64,000 bases of DNA from Centroberyx gerrardi (taxonomy: Eukaryota; Chordata; Actinopteri; Beryciformes; Berycidae). Position numbers and translations under genes: made by a program. Every line of letters starts with the position of its first letter. Position 1 is the first letter of the stretch. Location of the stretch: positions 25,258,333-25,322,332 of the forward strand of contig NC_136004.1 in NCBI RefSeq assembly GCF_048128805.1, read 5' to 3'. This document shows positions 35,560 through 45,678 of this stretch, piece after piece. The notes below the pieces were generated by a model. The model had not been told where the DNA came from. It searched no databases and saw only the letters and a list, made by a program, of their open reading frames with translations.

Positions 35560-37451
35560 CTACCGTCTCTGGTCCTCAGGAGTTTTGTAACATTTCTTAA
35601 TTTTGTGGCAAACCATGAAGATGATGATGATGATGATGATGATGCCAATGATGAGAATGAGCAACCACCAGTTAAGAGCATCTGCTGGACAGAGAGGGAA
35701 CGACAGACAGGAAGAGTGAGAAATGACGAATCGAATGTAAGAAAAATGAATGTGTGTAATGGATTTATTCCTAGTATTCCCATGATGTCACATGTATTTC
35801 CTCCCAATACGGTGCTTTACCATACACACAGCTCATTGGCTGTTGCTGTCATTTGATCAGAATCACCTGTTAATTTATTACAATCACCTGTTCTTTTCCT
35901 ACCATGGCATGTATCAAGGCTAAGTGTTAGCCATCACTCCTCCACACTCACCCTGGTTTCCAGGTGGACCAGCAGGTCCAATTGGGTCCAGAAGTTTGGG
36001 ACACTCTGTAATAAAACAGAAGAGAGAAGCCTGTTCAAATTCTAGACACATTTAAGCATTTTATCTGATTATCTCAACACCACATGGCAGATCAGCTCTC
36101 GGTCTGTTCAGTTTCCATTAGTGCTGCCCTTCTACCACTGGACCAAGTTTTGGGAAAAATGGCAGAGCGGTTCTGTCTAAACAGGAGATGAGCTCTCCAG
36201 TGCCTCCATGTTGTTTGATTGGACCAATAATGGAGGGTTTGTCTCTTCTTCTGTCTGCTGATTGGCCACAAAGTTTGATAGTGTTACGTGAATCCGTTCA
36301 GAAGTTATAGAGAGCCTAAGTCCCTCCCCTTCCGGTGGACCACCATGGGACCTTATTTCGGAAAAAATATGTACGGTAGTCAACGGCGAGAGACAAATAA
36401 TTGTTTGATCCCGTTTGAATTGTGCCATGAATTACACATATGATGTTTTGTCAATTTAAATGATAATTTTGCAAGTCAAGAAAGTCGCAGTTTGTGGTAA
36501 AACTGTTGAACTATAAGACTGTAAAAATACGTAATTAGAAAGACTACACACCCAAAAGTCGCGCAAGTGACGTAACTTCCTCTCTCCACAAGCTACCCAG
36601 AGCCGCTGAAGCTAAGTCCCTCTCAGATAGCAGGAGTATTATACACAACCTGGAAGGTAGACAGTAAGAACGGATTTAAACTGGTTTAGGATAGTTTTAG
36701 TACAGTGGGGGCTAACGTTAACGCGATGCCTGTGTGTTTCCTATGTTTCGTTCCATGTTGGTGTTGGTGACGTATATTGTGCGAGACGAGAGATGTAGTT
36801 CACTGAGCGGTTTCACACAAAACTAAACGTTACTGTACTGTTTTACAACAAACTGCGACTTTCTTGACTTGCAAAATTATCTTTTAAATTGACAAAACAT
36901 CATATGTGTAAGTCATGGCACAATTCAAACGGGATCAAACAATTATTTGTCTCTCGCCGTTGACTACCGTACATATTTTTTCCGAAATAAGGTCCCATGG
37001 GGGACAGCGGAAGGGGAGGGACTTAGGCTCTCTATATGCCTATTAGTGAGAAGCCACGCCCACTGCCACCCCCCCAGTGACCAATCAGTGTGAAACGTTC
37101 TTCAGTTCTTCCTCGCCCCATGACCAACCTTCCCACAAAGTTTTGTGCGAATCCGTTCATAACTTTCGGAGACAAACAGATCCTCTCACCGCTCTTTGTG
37201 ATTTTGATGTCGTGACCTGCAGCCTCCATCACCAGGTTCACGCCGTCCGTCAGGTTGCGGCACACGGCGTGCACAATCCGGTCAGCGCACGGCACGCAGC
37301 GGGAGGGAGGAGGGGGGGAGGTGGAGGGACAGGGGGGGAGGGGCTGCAGACCGTCTCTCATCCACAGCTCTCCTTCATCAGTGCTGGCATCATACAGCTG
37401 AGTGACGTTACTGCTGATTGGATCAGAGCTGCTGAAGCAACTGAAGACCAT
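35560..37451 (-). CDS. Last three exons of an unrecognised type I membrane protein
   Basis: Exons 37190-37451, 35952-36005 and 35560-35684 join in phase (1, then 1). The first encodes SSNVTQLYDASTDEGELWMR, a Pro-rich stretch, and CVPCADRIVHAVCRNLTDG, with possible N-glycosylation at NVT and NLT. The second encodes ECPKLLDPIGPAGPPGNQ, with two collagen-like Gly-X-Y triplets. The third encodes a membrane helix, NWWLLILIIG followed by eight Ile and FMVCHKIKKC, and a short basic tail ending TPEDQRR. The eight Ile codons are all ATC and form a GAT/ATC microsatellite. I do not recognise the family. A Cys-rich receptor is possible, but nothing fixes it. Exons upstream of 37451 were not found; a C-rich repeat region follows. 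Confidence 0.6.
36306..37036. mobile_element. Long terminal-inverted-repeat element (731 bp) in the intron of the membrane-protein gene
   Basis: Two arms of about 200 bases, 36306-36505 and 36837-37036, are near-perfect reverse complements. The outer ends read TATAGAGAGCCTAAGTCCCT. The arms contain ATGTACGGTAGTCAACGGCG and its complement. The central 330 bases are unique and have no frame with a domain. It is a non-autonomous DNA transposon of fold-back type. The superfamily is not clear, since no convincing target duplication is seen beyond TA. Confidence 0.75.
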
Positions 37452-37467
37452 CTGAGGGGAGAGGAAG

Positions 37468-37489
37468 GGGGGGGGGGGGGGGGGGGGCT
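37468..37489. repeat. Poly-G run
   Basis: About 18 consecutive G just upstream (on the gene strand) of the membrane-protein exon. Such a run is prone to length error in sequencing. Confidence 0.8.
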
Positions 37490-37555
37490 GTCATGAACAC
37501 AGTACCTAGTCTTGTAAGGAGAGACGTCACACCAAACTCCATCCAGAACTCTGGA

Positions 37556-38262
37556 GCTTGCCCCCCCCCCCCCCCCAAACTGAGGAACTGCCCCCCCCCA
37601 GACTGAGGAACTGCCCCCCCATCAGAACTGCCCCTCCATCAGATCGGCCCCCCCCCTCTAGACTGAGGAACTGTCCCCCCATCAGATCTGCTCCCCCAGA
37701 CTAAGGAACTGCCCCATCAGATCTGCCCCCCCTCTAGACTGAGGAACTGCCCCCCCATCAGATCTGCCCCCTCTCTAGACTGAGGAACTGCCCCCCCTCT
37801 AGGCTGAGGAACTGCCCCCCCTCTAGACTGAGCAACTGCCCCTCCATCAGAACTGCCCCCCCATCAGAACTGCCCCCCATCATATCTGCCCCCGCTCTAG
37901 ACTGAGGAACTCCCCCCCCCCCTCAAATGAGGAACTGCCCCCCCCCTCTAGTTCAAGTTCAAGTTTATTTATATAGCACAATTCGTACACAGGGGGCAAC
38001 TCAAAGTGCTTTACATGATTAAAAGATCAGGAGATCAGGAACTTGCCCCCCCATCAGAACTGCCCCCCCCCCTCCCCCTCTAGATCAGGAATTGCCCCCC
38101 CCCCATCAGAACTGCCCCCCCTCTAGATCAGGAACTGCCCCCCCCTCTAGATCAGGAACTGCCCCCCCATCAGAACTGCCCCCCCTCTAGATCAGGAACT
38201 GCCCCCCCCATCAGAACTGCCCCTTGCACCCCCATTCCCCCCTGCCCCCCCCCCCCCCACGT
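37556..38262. repeat. C-rich minisatellite
   Basis: About 700 bases of imperfect tandem units built from CTGCCCCCCC, ATCAGATCTG or ATCAGAACTG, and CTAGACTGAGGAA or CTAGATCAGGAA. The unit order is irregular. The complementary strand has many closely spaced G runs and could form G-quadruplexes. At 37952-38038 it is interrupted by a fragment of a common dispersed repeat (TTTATTTATATAGCACAATT, then CAACTCAAAGTGCTTTACAT). Confidence 0.85.
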
Positions 38263-39362
38263 CCCTTAACCAACACCTCCACATGCCGACCCCACATGCC
38301 CTTCCACTAGGTGTGAAAAGATGTCATTAGCTTACCTTTAATGTGTATGTTTCCTTTTTTTCTTAAGAATTTTTAATCAAAGAGTTGTAACACTTCTGAT
38401 TCTTAAAATGGTATCCGTCCCACGAGTGTATCCTTTCCCACGGGCAGCCACTTGTCTCTGTAAGTGTGGATTCCTTTTTATTTCTGAGAATTTTAACACA
38501 ATAATATCGCTGTATTTTTAACACTATAATATGGATAGCTTCTGTCTTAGGTTTGTAGGCTATCACCTTTTGTCTGACATGTCCGGACATGTCAGTGTGT
38601 GTGTGTGTTTGTTTTGTTTCCTTTGCTGCTTTAGTTAGAACTAACTTCCTTTAGTTCAGTTCACACTCCTGTGTCTGCGAGGGGCTTTTATAATGATAAA
38701 TATCCTCCTTCAATTACCACAGCCCAATGTTTGTATCCTTTCCCACGGACACTTCACGGTCTCAGTAAGGAGGCTTCCTTTTTTATTTCCAAGGATTTTA
38801 ACACATTAATTAGGGGTGGGCGGATCGATCCCAAAATATCGATACTACAGATACTACGTCTCGTTTTTGAAGATCGATTCTAGCATCAATAGGATCAATA
38901 CCAGTTTCAGTTTCAGTTTCTCTCTTCTGCGTTGTAACCATTACATCAAAGAGTAGAACTGTCTGTGCAAACAACGTTCCGTTGTCGTGAACACATCTTA
39001 GTGCATGCATGCACTCTTTGCTTCTCCACTGCTGTTGTCATGTCCTGTGCACTCAAACAACGGACATACGCGGCGCACACCCTGAGAACCATTGCTCTAA
39101 CTGAAGGAAAGAAGAATGGTTGAGGGTAGTTTGTGCTTTTGTTTAGTTATTTGCACTTTACTTATTTATAAAAGTTGTGAAAGTTTTAAAACATTCATTG
39201 TTCTCCACAAATAATTGTGTGCACTTTGTTTATTCAAAAAACTTCTCATGTTTGCACATTCAATTTACAATAAAACATTTTTTTTTGTTATTTGCCTTTA
39301 AAAACTGTCCTGTGTTTTAACATGCATGTGATTAAGTAATTAACAGTGGAAGGCAAAAATAA

Positions 39363-39423
39363 CTGGCTTCATTCATTTATGTAGCACTTTTTTACAAAGT
39401 GCTACATAAATTAATGAAGCCAA
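39363..39423. repeat. Perfect-type hairpin beside the tRNA-like sequence
   Basis: GGCTTCATTCATTTATGTAG at the left is mirrored by CTACATAAATTAATGAAGCC at the right, with the arms continuing through GCACTTT and AAAGTGC around a five-base loop. It is probably the end of a MITE or SINE-type element. Confidence 0.7.
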
Positions 39424-39452
39424 TTTTTTTTTTGCTTTGCTTGCTACATACA

Positions 39453-39523
39453 TGCTTCAGTTGGGAATCAAACCCGGGTCTCACAGGTGGCAGGTAGAAA
39501 TTCTACCACTCATCTTACAATGA
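39453..39523 (-). tRNA. Degenerate tRNA-Gly(GCC)-like sequence (pseudogene or SINE head)
   Basis: On the minus strand, GAGTGGTAGAATTTCTACCT then GCC in the anticodon position, and GACCCGGGTTTGATTCCCA in the T-arm, follow the layout of tRNA-Gly-GCC. The B-box-like part is well kept. The acceptor ends pair poorly, so a working tRNA is unlikely. Confidence 0.45.
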
Positions 39524-39617
39524 TTGCTAACCCCTAACGACCACCCCTAACATTAATATTGTTAGATAGACTTCTGTTTTAGGTGTTTAGACCATCACCT
39601 CTTGTCTTACATGCCCG

Positions 39618-39656
<39 letters not shown>

Positions 39657-40131
39657 TTCACAAAGGTCACAAACTTCTTGTGACTGTTTTCTTTTTTCAA
39701 GAATTTTAACAGGAAGGTGTCTAAAACACCTTTTACCGACCAAATAGAAATGGTCGGCCACCTTTGTTTGACACCCTGACAAATATCGGCCAATCATTTG
39801 TGAGACTAGCCAGAATACTGAGAAAAAAAGGTGTGTTCAAATCATACGGATGAGAAAAGAAAGCGGACTGAGAAGACAAGGACGCATACAGAGAGAGAAA
39901 GTTCTGTGTCGGCATCAATGCGGTTAAACAACACCCAAACTTCAACACAGGCTGAATATGACTGGGTGAGTCCTGCAATGTTGCTTGAGGAATTTAAGAA
40001 AACTAATGAAATGGTTGAGAGGACGCTCTGCCGTCATCGAGTCTGCGTTCTTGTGGACGAGTGAGGCAGTCAGGGTGGTAGGAATAGGCTCTTTATGGAA
40101 GAAGTAATTTGTTTTATTACAAACAAAAACA

Positions 40132-40660
40132 TCATTCACACAAGGCACAATGGAAACATACCCAGGAACATTGTGGAGGAGCCCCGGGGTCCTCTCTGGG
40201 CCGGTGGCAGAGGAGGAGCGTCGCCGTCGGAGCGAGCCGGTGGCGGGGCGGGCTGCGTCGCGGACGCCGGCGGGAGGCGAGAGGAGGATGTAGCGGAAGA
40301 GGAAGCCACATTACGCCGTCCACGCCTCTTGGACGCCGCCGTACGCCGTTCCCTTGGGTCCTGGGAGGAAGTCTTCTGCTTGGCGGAAGAAGACGCCAAC
40401 GGCAGATGATGCCGCAACTGAGCCTTCCCTCCTCTAAGCGTTGGAAACGCTGCGTAGCCAAGGTGATGGATGCGCCGAAGAGCCCATCAGGCAACAGCGG
40501 AGCACCCAGCAGGTCTTCCTTGTCCTTCTTCTGAAGGGCTGTCAGACCGAGCCACACGTGCCGATGGATGTAGGAATTAGGAAGCCCCGCCCCCCTGGGG
40601 AGTTCCTCTGGAGCCTTGATGTTGGTGGTGGGGGGGATGGAGGAGGGGCGAAGGTAAGCA
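40132..40660 (-). other. GC-rich island with unidentified open frames
   Basis: A sharp rise in GC content inside an AT-rich area. The minus strand is open for 271 codons (to 40947). It contains the non-repetitive block WLGLTALQKKDKEDLLGAPL followed by LPDGLFGASITLATQRFQRL, then low-complexity Arg/Pro/Ser sequence. In the next frame an Ala/Ser/Pro-rich stretch runs to a stop near 40136. No family was recognised. It could be a transposon-derived gene fragment or a CpG-rich promoter. Confidence 0.3.
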
Positions 40661-40919
40661 CAGCGACCGGAATGACAGCAGCATACAGCATACTTCTGTG
40701 AGTAGCACGATAACATAGTGACGTGTTTATACTCCTGGCCACTTAGACAGTTGGCTCTCTGAAAAAGAGAGGGAAAGTGATGGCTAACTCTGAGTGGTTC
40801 TCTGGAATGAAAACATCTGTTTGTGTTTTGGCCTGTGTGATCCCGCCCACTGCCCATTTCGACACCCCGGGTTGCCAGATAAGAAACAAATTGGCACGCA
40901 AACACAGCGTACTGCAGCC

Positions 40920-41066
40920 ATGGAAGCAAGCAAACAAACTGGATCAAGTGAGATGGATTCTACCCGACCTAAAAAGCCTCGTCCTCTTTCGAAAAAGCTC
41001 CATGACCAGAGCTGTGGTAAAATACGGGTAAATATTGGAGATGCATTTGAAAGATGGAGACTGTGA
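40920..41066 (+). pseudogene. Short N-terminal module of a dispersed gene family, forward copy
   Basis: Encodes MEASKQTGSSEMDSTRPKKP, then LHDQSCGKIRVNIGDAFERW and a stop. The KIRVNIGDAFERW block resembles a short N-terminal exon that I recall from many uncharacterised, transposon-related fish proteins. No downstream exon is evident. Confidence 0.3.
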
Positions 41067-41517
41067 ACATATCTTATCCAACATTTACTATTCTGATGCT
41101 ACGAGCTGCTGCTAATGGAAAATGCTAACAAACTTGACTAAACACAAATCAAGTAACATAATTGGAGTATGGAGTTGTATTAAATGTGGCGATTACGGCC
41201 GATCAAGCTGGCAGAAGGTAGGACACATGAACCGGACACAGGACGTCGGAACCAGACGCCAAATGCGGACTAAACGACGCGATTACAACCTGCACACACA
41301 CTGGATATGAGGAACACCATGGTCTGCTGACAAATGTAAGTCACTATGATAGTTTCATTCCCTTCTGTACCCCCACTCTCTGTCGGCAGCTGGCTATGTA
41401 CCGACAAAGTGAAGCTAATTTGCTAGGCTAGGTTACATACCGTAGCTTAGTAGCTGTACAGGAGCCTGACCGGAGTCTCCGGTCTGCCATGTTGCAGGGG
41501 GCCGGGGAACGGGAACT

Positions 41518-41676
41518 TCAAGCCGAACGATCCGTGGGGCTCCCGGGAGCTCCGGGTGTCGCGCTCCCCTCCCTCTCCCTCTTAGCTCTGTCGTCTGTTA
41601 TAGGCTTCTTGTTTTGTTTTGGTGCAGAAGTTCCAGCAGTCAGAGTCCTGTCTTCCATGTTACCACTATCTGCCAT
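41518..41676 (-). pseudogene. Similar N-terminal module in the opposite orientation
   Basis: The minus strand reads MADSGNMEDRTLTAGTSAPK, then KPITDDRAKRER. It has the same general make-up as the forward module at 40920, facing it. The sequence to 41870 ends in a block with GGACCTATATGTAACAATGA on the minus strand that looks like the terminus of a dispersed element. Confidence 0.3.
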
Positions 41677-42128
41677 ACTGATTAGCTTCACGCTCTTCAA
41701 TCTATGAAAATGGAAACTGCGTCTGTTTTCTTTCTGTTTTCACCTGGCAACCCGCGTGAGCTTCGAGTCTGGGGAGGAGGGGGCGGGGGGAGACAACTCT
41801 CTCCAATATTTTGAATTTGGACTGCAGTACCCATTTTAAACGCTGGGTGTCATTGTTACATATAGGTCCTTTAAGCACAAAGTTAGCTCGCTAACCCATT
41901 AATCCTGCTTCATGAGAGAGGCCCCAGGTCTCGTGGTTTCATGTAAGTGTCTCCCTTCGGACATGCTGATGCTTAACTTCGCCTGTTCGCTCATGCTAGT
42001 AGCAAAACAGCATGGTCATGACATCGGAGCACATGATTGTTTAAAGCCATGTGGAGCATGAGTTTCTGATAGATTAAGGCAAACATAATCTGTGTGTAAA
42101 TAAACAAATGTGTGAACTGTGACACTTT

Positions 42129-43520
42129 TTAAGCACTGGTACTCTGTGCAACTCTAGTATGGACAGTCATGTGCCTCTTCAGGTTGGAGCTGCTGGTGAA
42201 CCCTTCTTCACAGAAACTGCATCTGTATGGCCTCTCCCCTGTGTGGGTCATCATGTGTACTTTCAGGGTGTGGCTTTGAGTGAAAGCTTTCCCGCAAGTG
42301 TTGCACTTATACGGCTTTTCCCCTGTGTGGATTCTGGTGTGCTTTGTTAACTCTGTGCCGCAGCTGAATCTTTTCCCACAGGTGTTGCAAGCATGCGGCT
42401 TCTCGCCTGTGTGGATTCTAACATGCAGGTCGAGGTTCCACTGACGGCTGAATCCTTTTCCACAAACTCTGCATCTGAAAGGGTTTTCCCCAGTGTGAGT
42501 TCTCATGTGATTTTTCAAGTCAAACTTCTGGGTGAAAGTTTTCCCACAAGTGTCACATCTGAAAGGCCTTTCACCAGTGTGGGATCTCATGTGAACTTTT
42601 AAGTTTGCCAAGCAAGAAAACTCTTTACTACAAATGCCGCACTTGTGGGGTTTCTTGTTTGGTTTAGGCTCAGTACTCCTAGTTGATCCTGCGTTCCCAC
42701 AGCTGGATGTTTTGTAACCTTGACTCTCAGCTACATGACAGTTGTGAGAGAGGAGCTGGTGGTCACTGTCTGGTTCTGATACTGCAGAGCCCTCTCTGTC
42801 AGATTCAGATGAGATGTTGGCTAGAGCCTCTTTCTCTGCTACACTCTGACTTTGGTAAGGATCTGAATGCAGAGACTGATGTTCACTGTGGTCACTTCCA
42901 TCACAAGCAGGAGTCAACTTAAAGATATCAGCCTCCTCCTGCAGTAAAGGCTGCTCTCCCTCCTGACTGGTGCAGAGTTCCTCCTGTTCCTCTTTAATCT
43001 GTGGAGGCTCTGGGTCCTCTTGACCCAGACTGAAGTTCCTCTGCTGGTTACAGTGCTGTTGGTCAAGGAGAACCTCCTCCTTAACGACAGATGGCTGTGG
43101 GGGGTCTGTAGGGGGGAGGACAAAGGAAGTACTCTTATTATAGTTGTAGGAAAAAGGTACACATGATCAAATAAATATTAACCTGTAGGCTATTTCAACT
43201 ATTAGGATTTTAGAGTCAAGAGTCAATCCCGGTTTAACTGCACGGCGGTTCACCAGCCAAACCATTGTATAGTAGTATATGATGGGTGAATCGATGTTCG
43301 TAATTCTTTCACTTAGAATATTGTAAAAACAAGTATGGTTTTACAAACCTGTTCTGTGTAGCTTTATCTCGGGATTCAATACAAAATCCAGCAGCCTGCG
43401 CTGACGGCCGATCTCTTCCTCGTACACTACTATAGTTTTTTCAAACACTCCCAATATTTCCTCAGCAGCCGCAGTTAGTCGCTCGTTGACGAACGTCCTC
43501 AAACTCTGGACTGTAGACAT
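42129..43520 (-). CDS. Zinc-finger protein Z5: N-terminal helical exon plus six C2H2 fingers, 382 aa
   Basis: Exons 43349-43520 (172 nt) and 42129-43105 (977 nt) join in phase 1, for 1149 nt. Exon 1 differs slightly at its end ([14 protein letters not shown]). The fingers have contact residues CANV, QFDN, RWNL, CTEK, QHTV and SSNR, with canonical Cys2His2 spacing and TGEKP-type linkers throughout. It ends RVAQSTSA. It has two fewer fingers than Z2 and Z3, consistent with loss of the FA-S-containing fingers 5 and 6 of that group. The linker is identical in long stretches to Z4. It looks intact, and no disruption was found. Confidence 0.85.
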
Positions 43521-45678
43521 TTCCACTGAAGTAGACATGAGACACCTTTCAAACAACACAGCTAAGGCTAAACCAACTCTTTCAGCTAAGCTAACAATTC
43601 CTGTCTTCCGCAAACCAGAACAAGAATAGGACCTCCGGTCTGATTTCTTCAGAATAAAAGCGCAATTTATACAAATCCACAAAACTCAAATATTGACAAA
43701 TAAAACTCATAATAATAATAAAGCAACAAAATGCAAATATAAAATCTATATAATGTTCTCCTCTGGTGACAATTGTTCTAATCATTTTGTTGAAAGTTTC
43801 CCTCTACATTTAAACATTTGTCATTTTTGGTTATATACATTATGTAATTAATTATAATATAAATAAAGTAATTAATAATAATTACAGAATTAACTTTCGC
43901 TCTAATTCATACATTATACACTTTCAGTTTTCACTATGAATGAAGATGTTCAGGCTCACACCAAACCGCTTTGGAGTAGGCCTAGCCTACAAACAAGTGA
44001 AAATATCACAATTGCTGCCATCAGTTTGTTTTAAAAAGCTGGGACACTGATAATAACGTTTATAACGGAACGTTATACCTACACCTCTGCCATGCAATGC
44101 AAAGTACTGCTAGCTCCTTCTCATACAACATCTGATACTATGCTGTTGCCATTCTCTCTTTTCTTGGTGAAATCTACGACTATGCTTCTCCAGTGGGAGT
44201 TTACAATAACAGGCAATATCACCAACTCAGTTTCACCATTTTTCCTGATGGAGCTGGTGCTTCTTAAACGGTTGGGCCTAAATGTTTCTCCATGACACCT
44301 GTTTTGACACCCCCGTTCTAGACTAACGCTTCCCTTTATAATATACATAAGAAGACAGAGCGAGGCTAGCGGCCCCGGGACCCTCCCACTGACAGGTCAA
44401 TGCTGGGGGTCCTAGCCCTCGCCTTTCATATCAGCCAACACTGTGGAAAACAAACCTCTCCCTAACACAACCCAGTCTCTCTCATTTCTAACAAATTTAC
44501 CTATACTCCACTGGTTAACAAAGTTCCTGAGGTCTTTGAATTTTAAGTGTCACCACTGTGTTATTCAACCAAGATTCATTTAATGTAGGCCTACTGTGCA
44601 TTGGCTGTGAAACAAATATTTTTCCAAGATTTTGTGTATTATGATTTACTCCAAAGTAATGTTGCTGCTCATCAAACGTGTGAAGAAAAACTAAGAGGTT
44701 AGCTTGGTGAAGCTCAGTGGCACAATTGGTAATGTCCTGCTTCGTTACAGAGCGTCATTTACTGTAACCTGTCCTTTATGAAAAATGTTTTAAAGTTCAA
44801 ATGTCCACATGTAATCGTTGCAGAAGTCCCACAATTTATTTCACACTTGCAAAACTACTAATCTGCTTTGGCTTCATGACAAACAGGAATTGTTTGGAAA
44901 AAAAATCTTTTCAGTGCCAGAAGTGATTACCATTCATAAGTTTATTCAAACTTAGCAAATTTGCATTTCAATAATATCCAGTCCTGAAGGCTGAAACTGC
45001 AACAAATTATTATTTTTTAATCCATTAGTTCTAACATGACAGTAATCCCATTCATACTAATTTTCTTTCTAAACCACAACATGTTAGCCATTTTGTGTCA
45101 GAGAAAATGACCAACACCAGTCTCCCTTAGGACATGCTGATGCACAACCAGAAGTCATTCATACATATTTATGTCTTTCAGTGTCCTATAGCACTGGATC
45201 CAAGAGAACAACAACCATGTTACATGTCACAAGACTTTAAACCTGACATTGATGTGTACTAGGTTTGTAGCAGTGTCTATTGTGAGTCCAGCTCCTGTTG
45301 GAGCACCTGGAGAGCCTGGTGTCGAGGGATTTTGGCATAACTTCCCCTGTTCTCTCATTCTAGTAGCAAAATGCCACAGCCATAAGAACGGAGCACACAA
45401 TTATTTACAGCCATGTGGAGCAAAACTTTATGGTTGATTGAGGCAAATCTGTGTTGATTAAGGCAATTTGTGTGTAATGAAGTTTTTCAGTGTGAATTTT
45501 ATTCAAGTTGAAGTCACAATGAAATTAAAAAAATGACTTTTTCCATCTTGTTTGCTAATTCTCCATGCCATAATACAGACATTAATACTTTAAATACGGC
45601 GTGAAACACTACACAAGTGTACTGGTTCTGGGAAACCTCTAGTTCAGTACCATTTCTCATAAAGTACTGTGACACTTT
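43521..45678. other. Spacer between Z5 and Z6
   Basis: 43625-43670 is a class II upstream block shared with Z7 (TTCAGAATAAAAGCG). 44600-44960 duplicates 28985-29340. 45360-45680 is the Z6 3' flank, related to those of Z4, Z5 and Z7. No gene was supported in 43700-44580. Confidence 0.55.
43628..43668 (-). promoter_or_regulatory. Conserved upstream block of Z5 (class II promoter)
   Basis: On the gene strand, AATTGCGCTTTTATTCTGAA followed by GAAATCAGACCGGAGGTCC, about 110-150 bases above the start codon. A close match precedes Z7 near 50842-50882. It lacks the class I TATATAG and GCGGAAGT pair of Z2, Z3, Z4 and Z6. Confidence 0.4.

Larger units (their letters stand above)
38263..40131. other. 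Repeat-rich spacer
   Basis: Two related segments contain TATCCTTTCCCACGG (near 38429 and 38737), and two contain TATCACC/CATCACC-CTTGTCT (near 38560 and 39593). A known-looking ATCGATAC-rich repeat begins at about 38813. A GT microsatellite spans 39619-39653. No gene could be supported. Confidence 0.5.

Noticed and set aside
35530-35856. Plus-strand frame with an Asp run from the GAT repeat
   Set aside because: The minus-strand reading gives a membrane helix with an in-phase splice acceptor and a stop. The plus frame has no domain.
37556-38262. CRISPR-like or other phased repeat array
   Set aside because: The units are irregular, with no constant repeat and unique spacer pattern, and this is a vertebrate genome.
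39453-39523. Functional tRNA-Gly gene
   Set aside because: The acceptor stem does not pair well and the 5' part departs from the consensus. The setting is repetitive.
42683-42922. Plus-strand open frames opposite the zinc-finger linkers (also at 17835, 30651, 46387 and 49731)
   Set aside because: They recur in every copy only because the minus-strand linker is conserved. They have no domain and no start context of their own.
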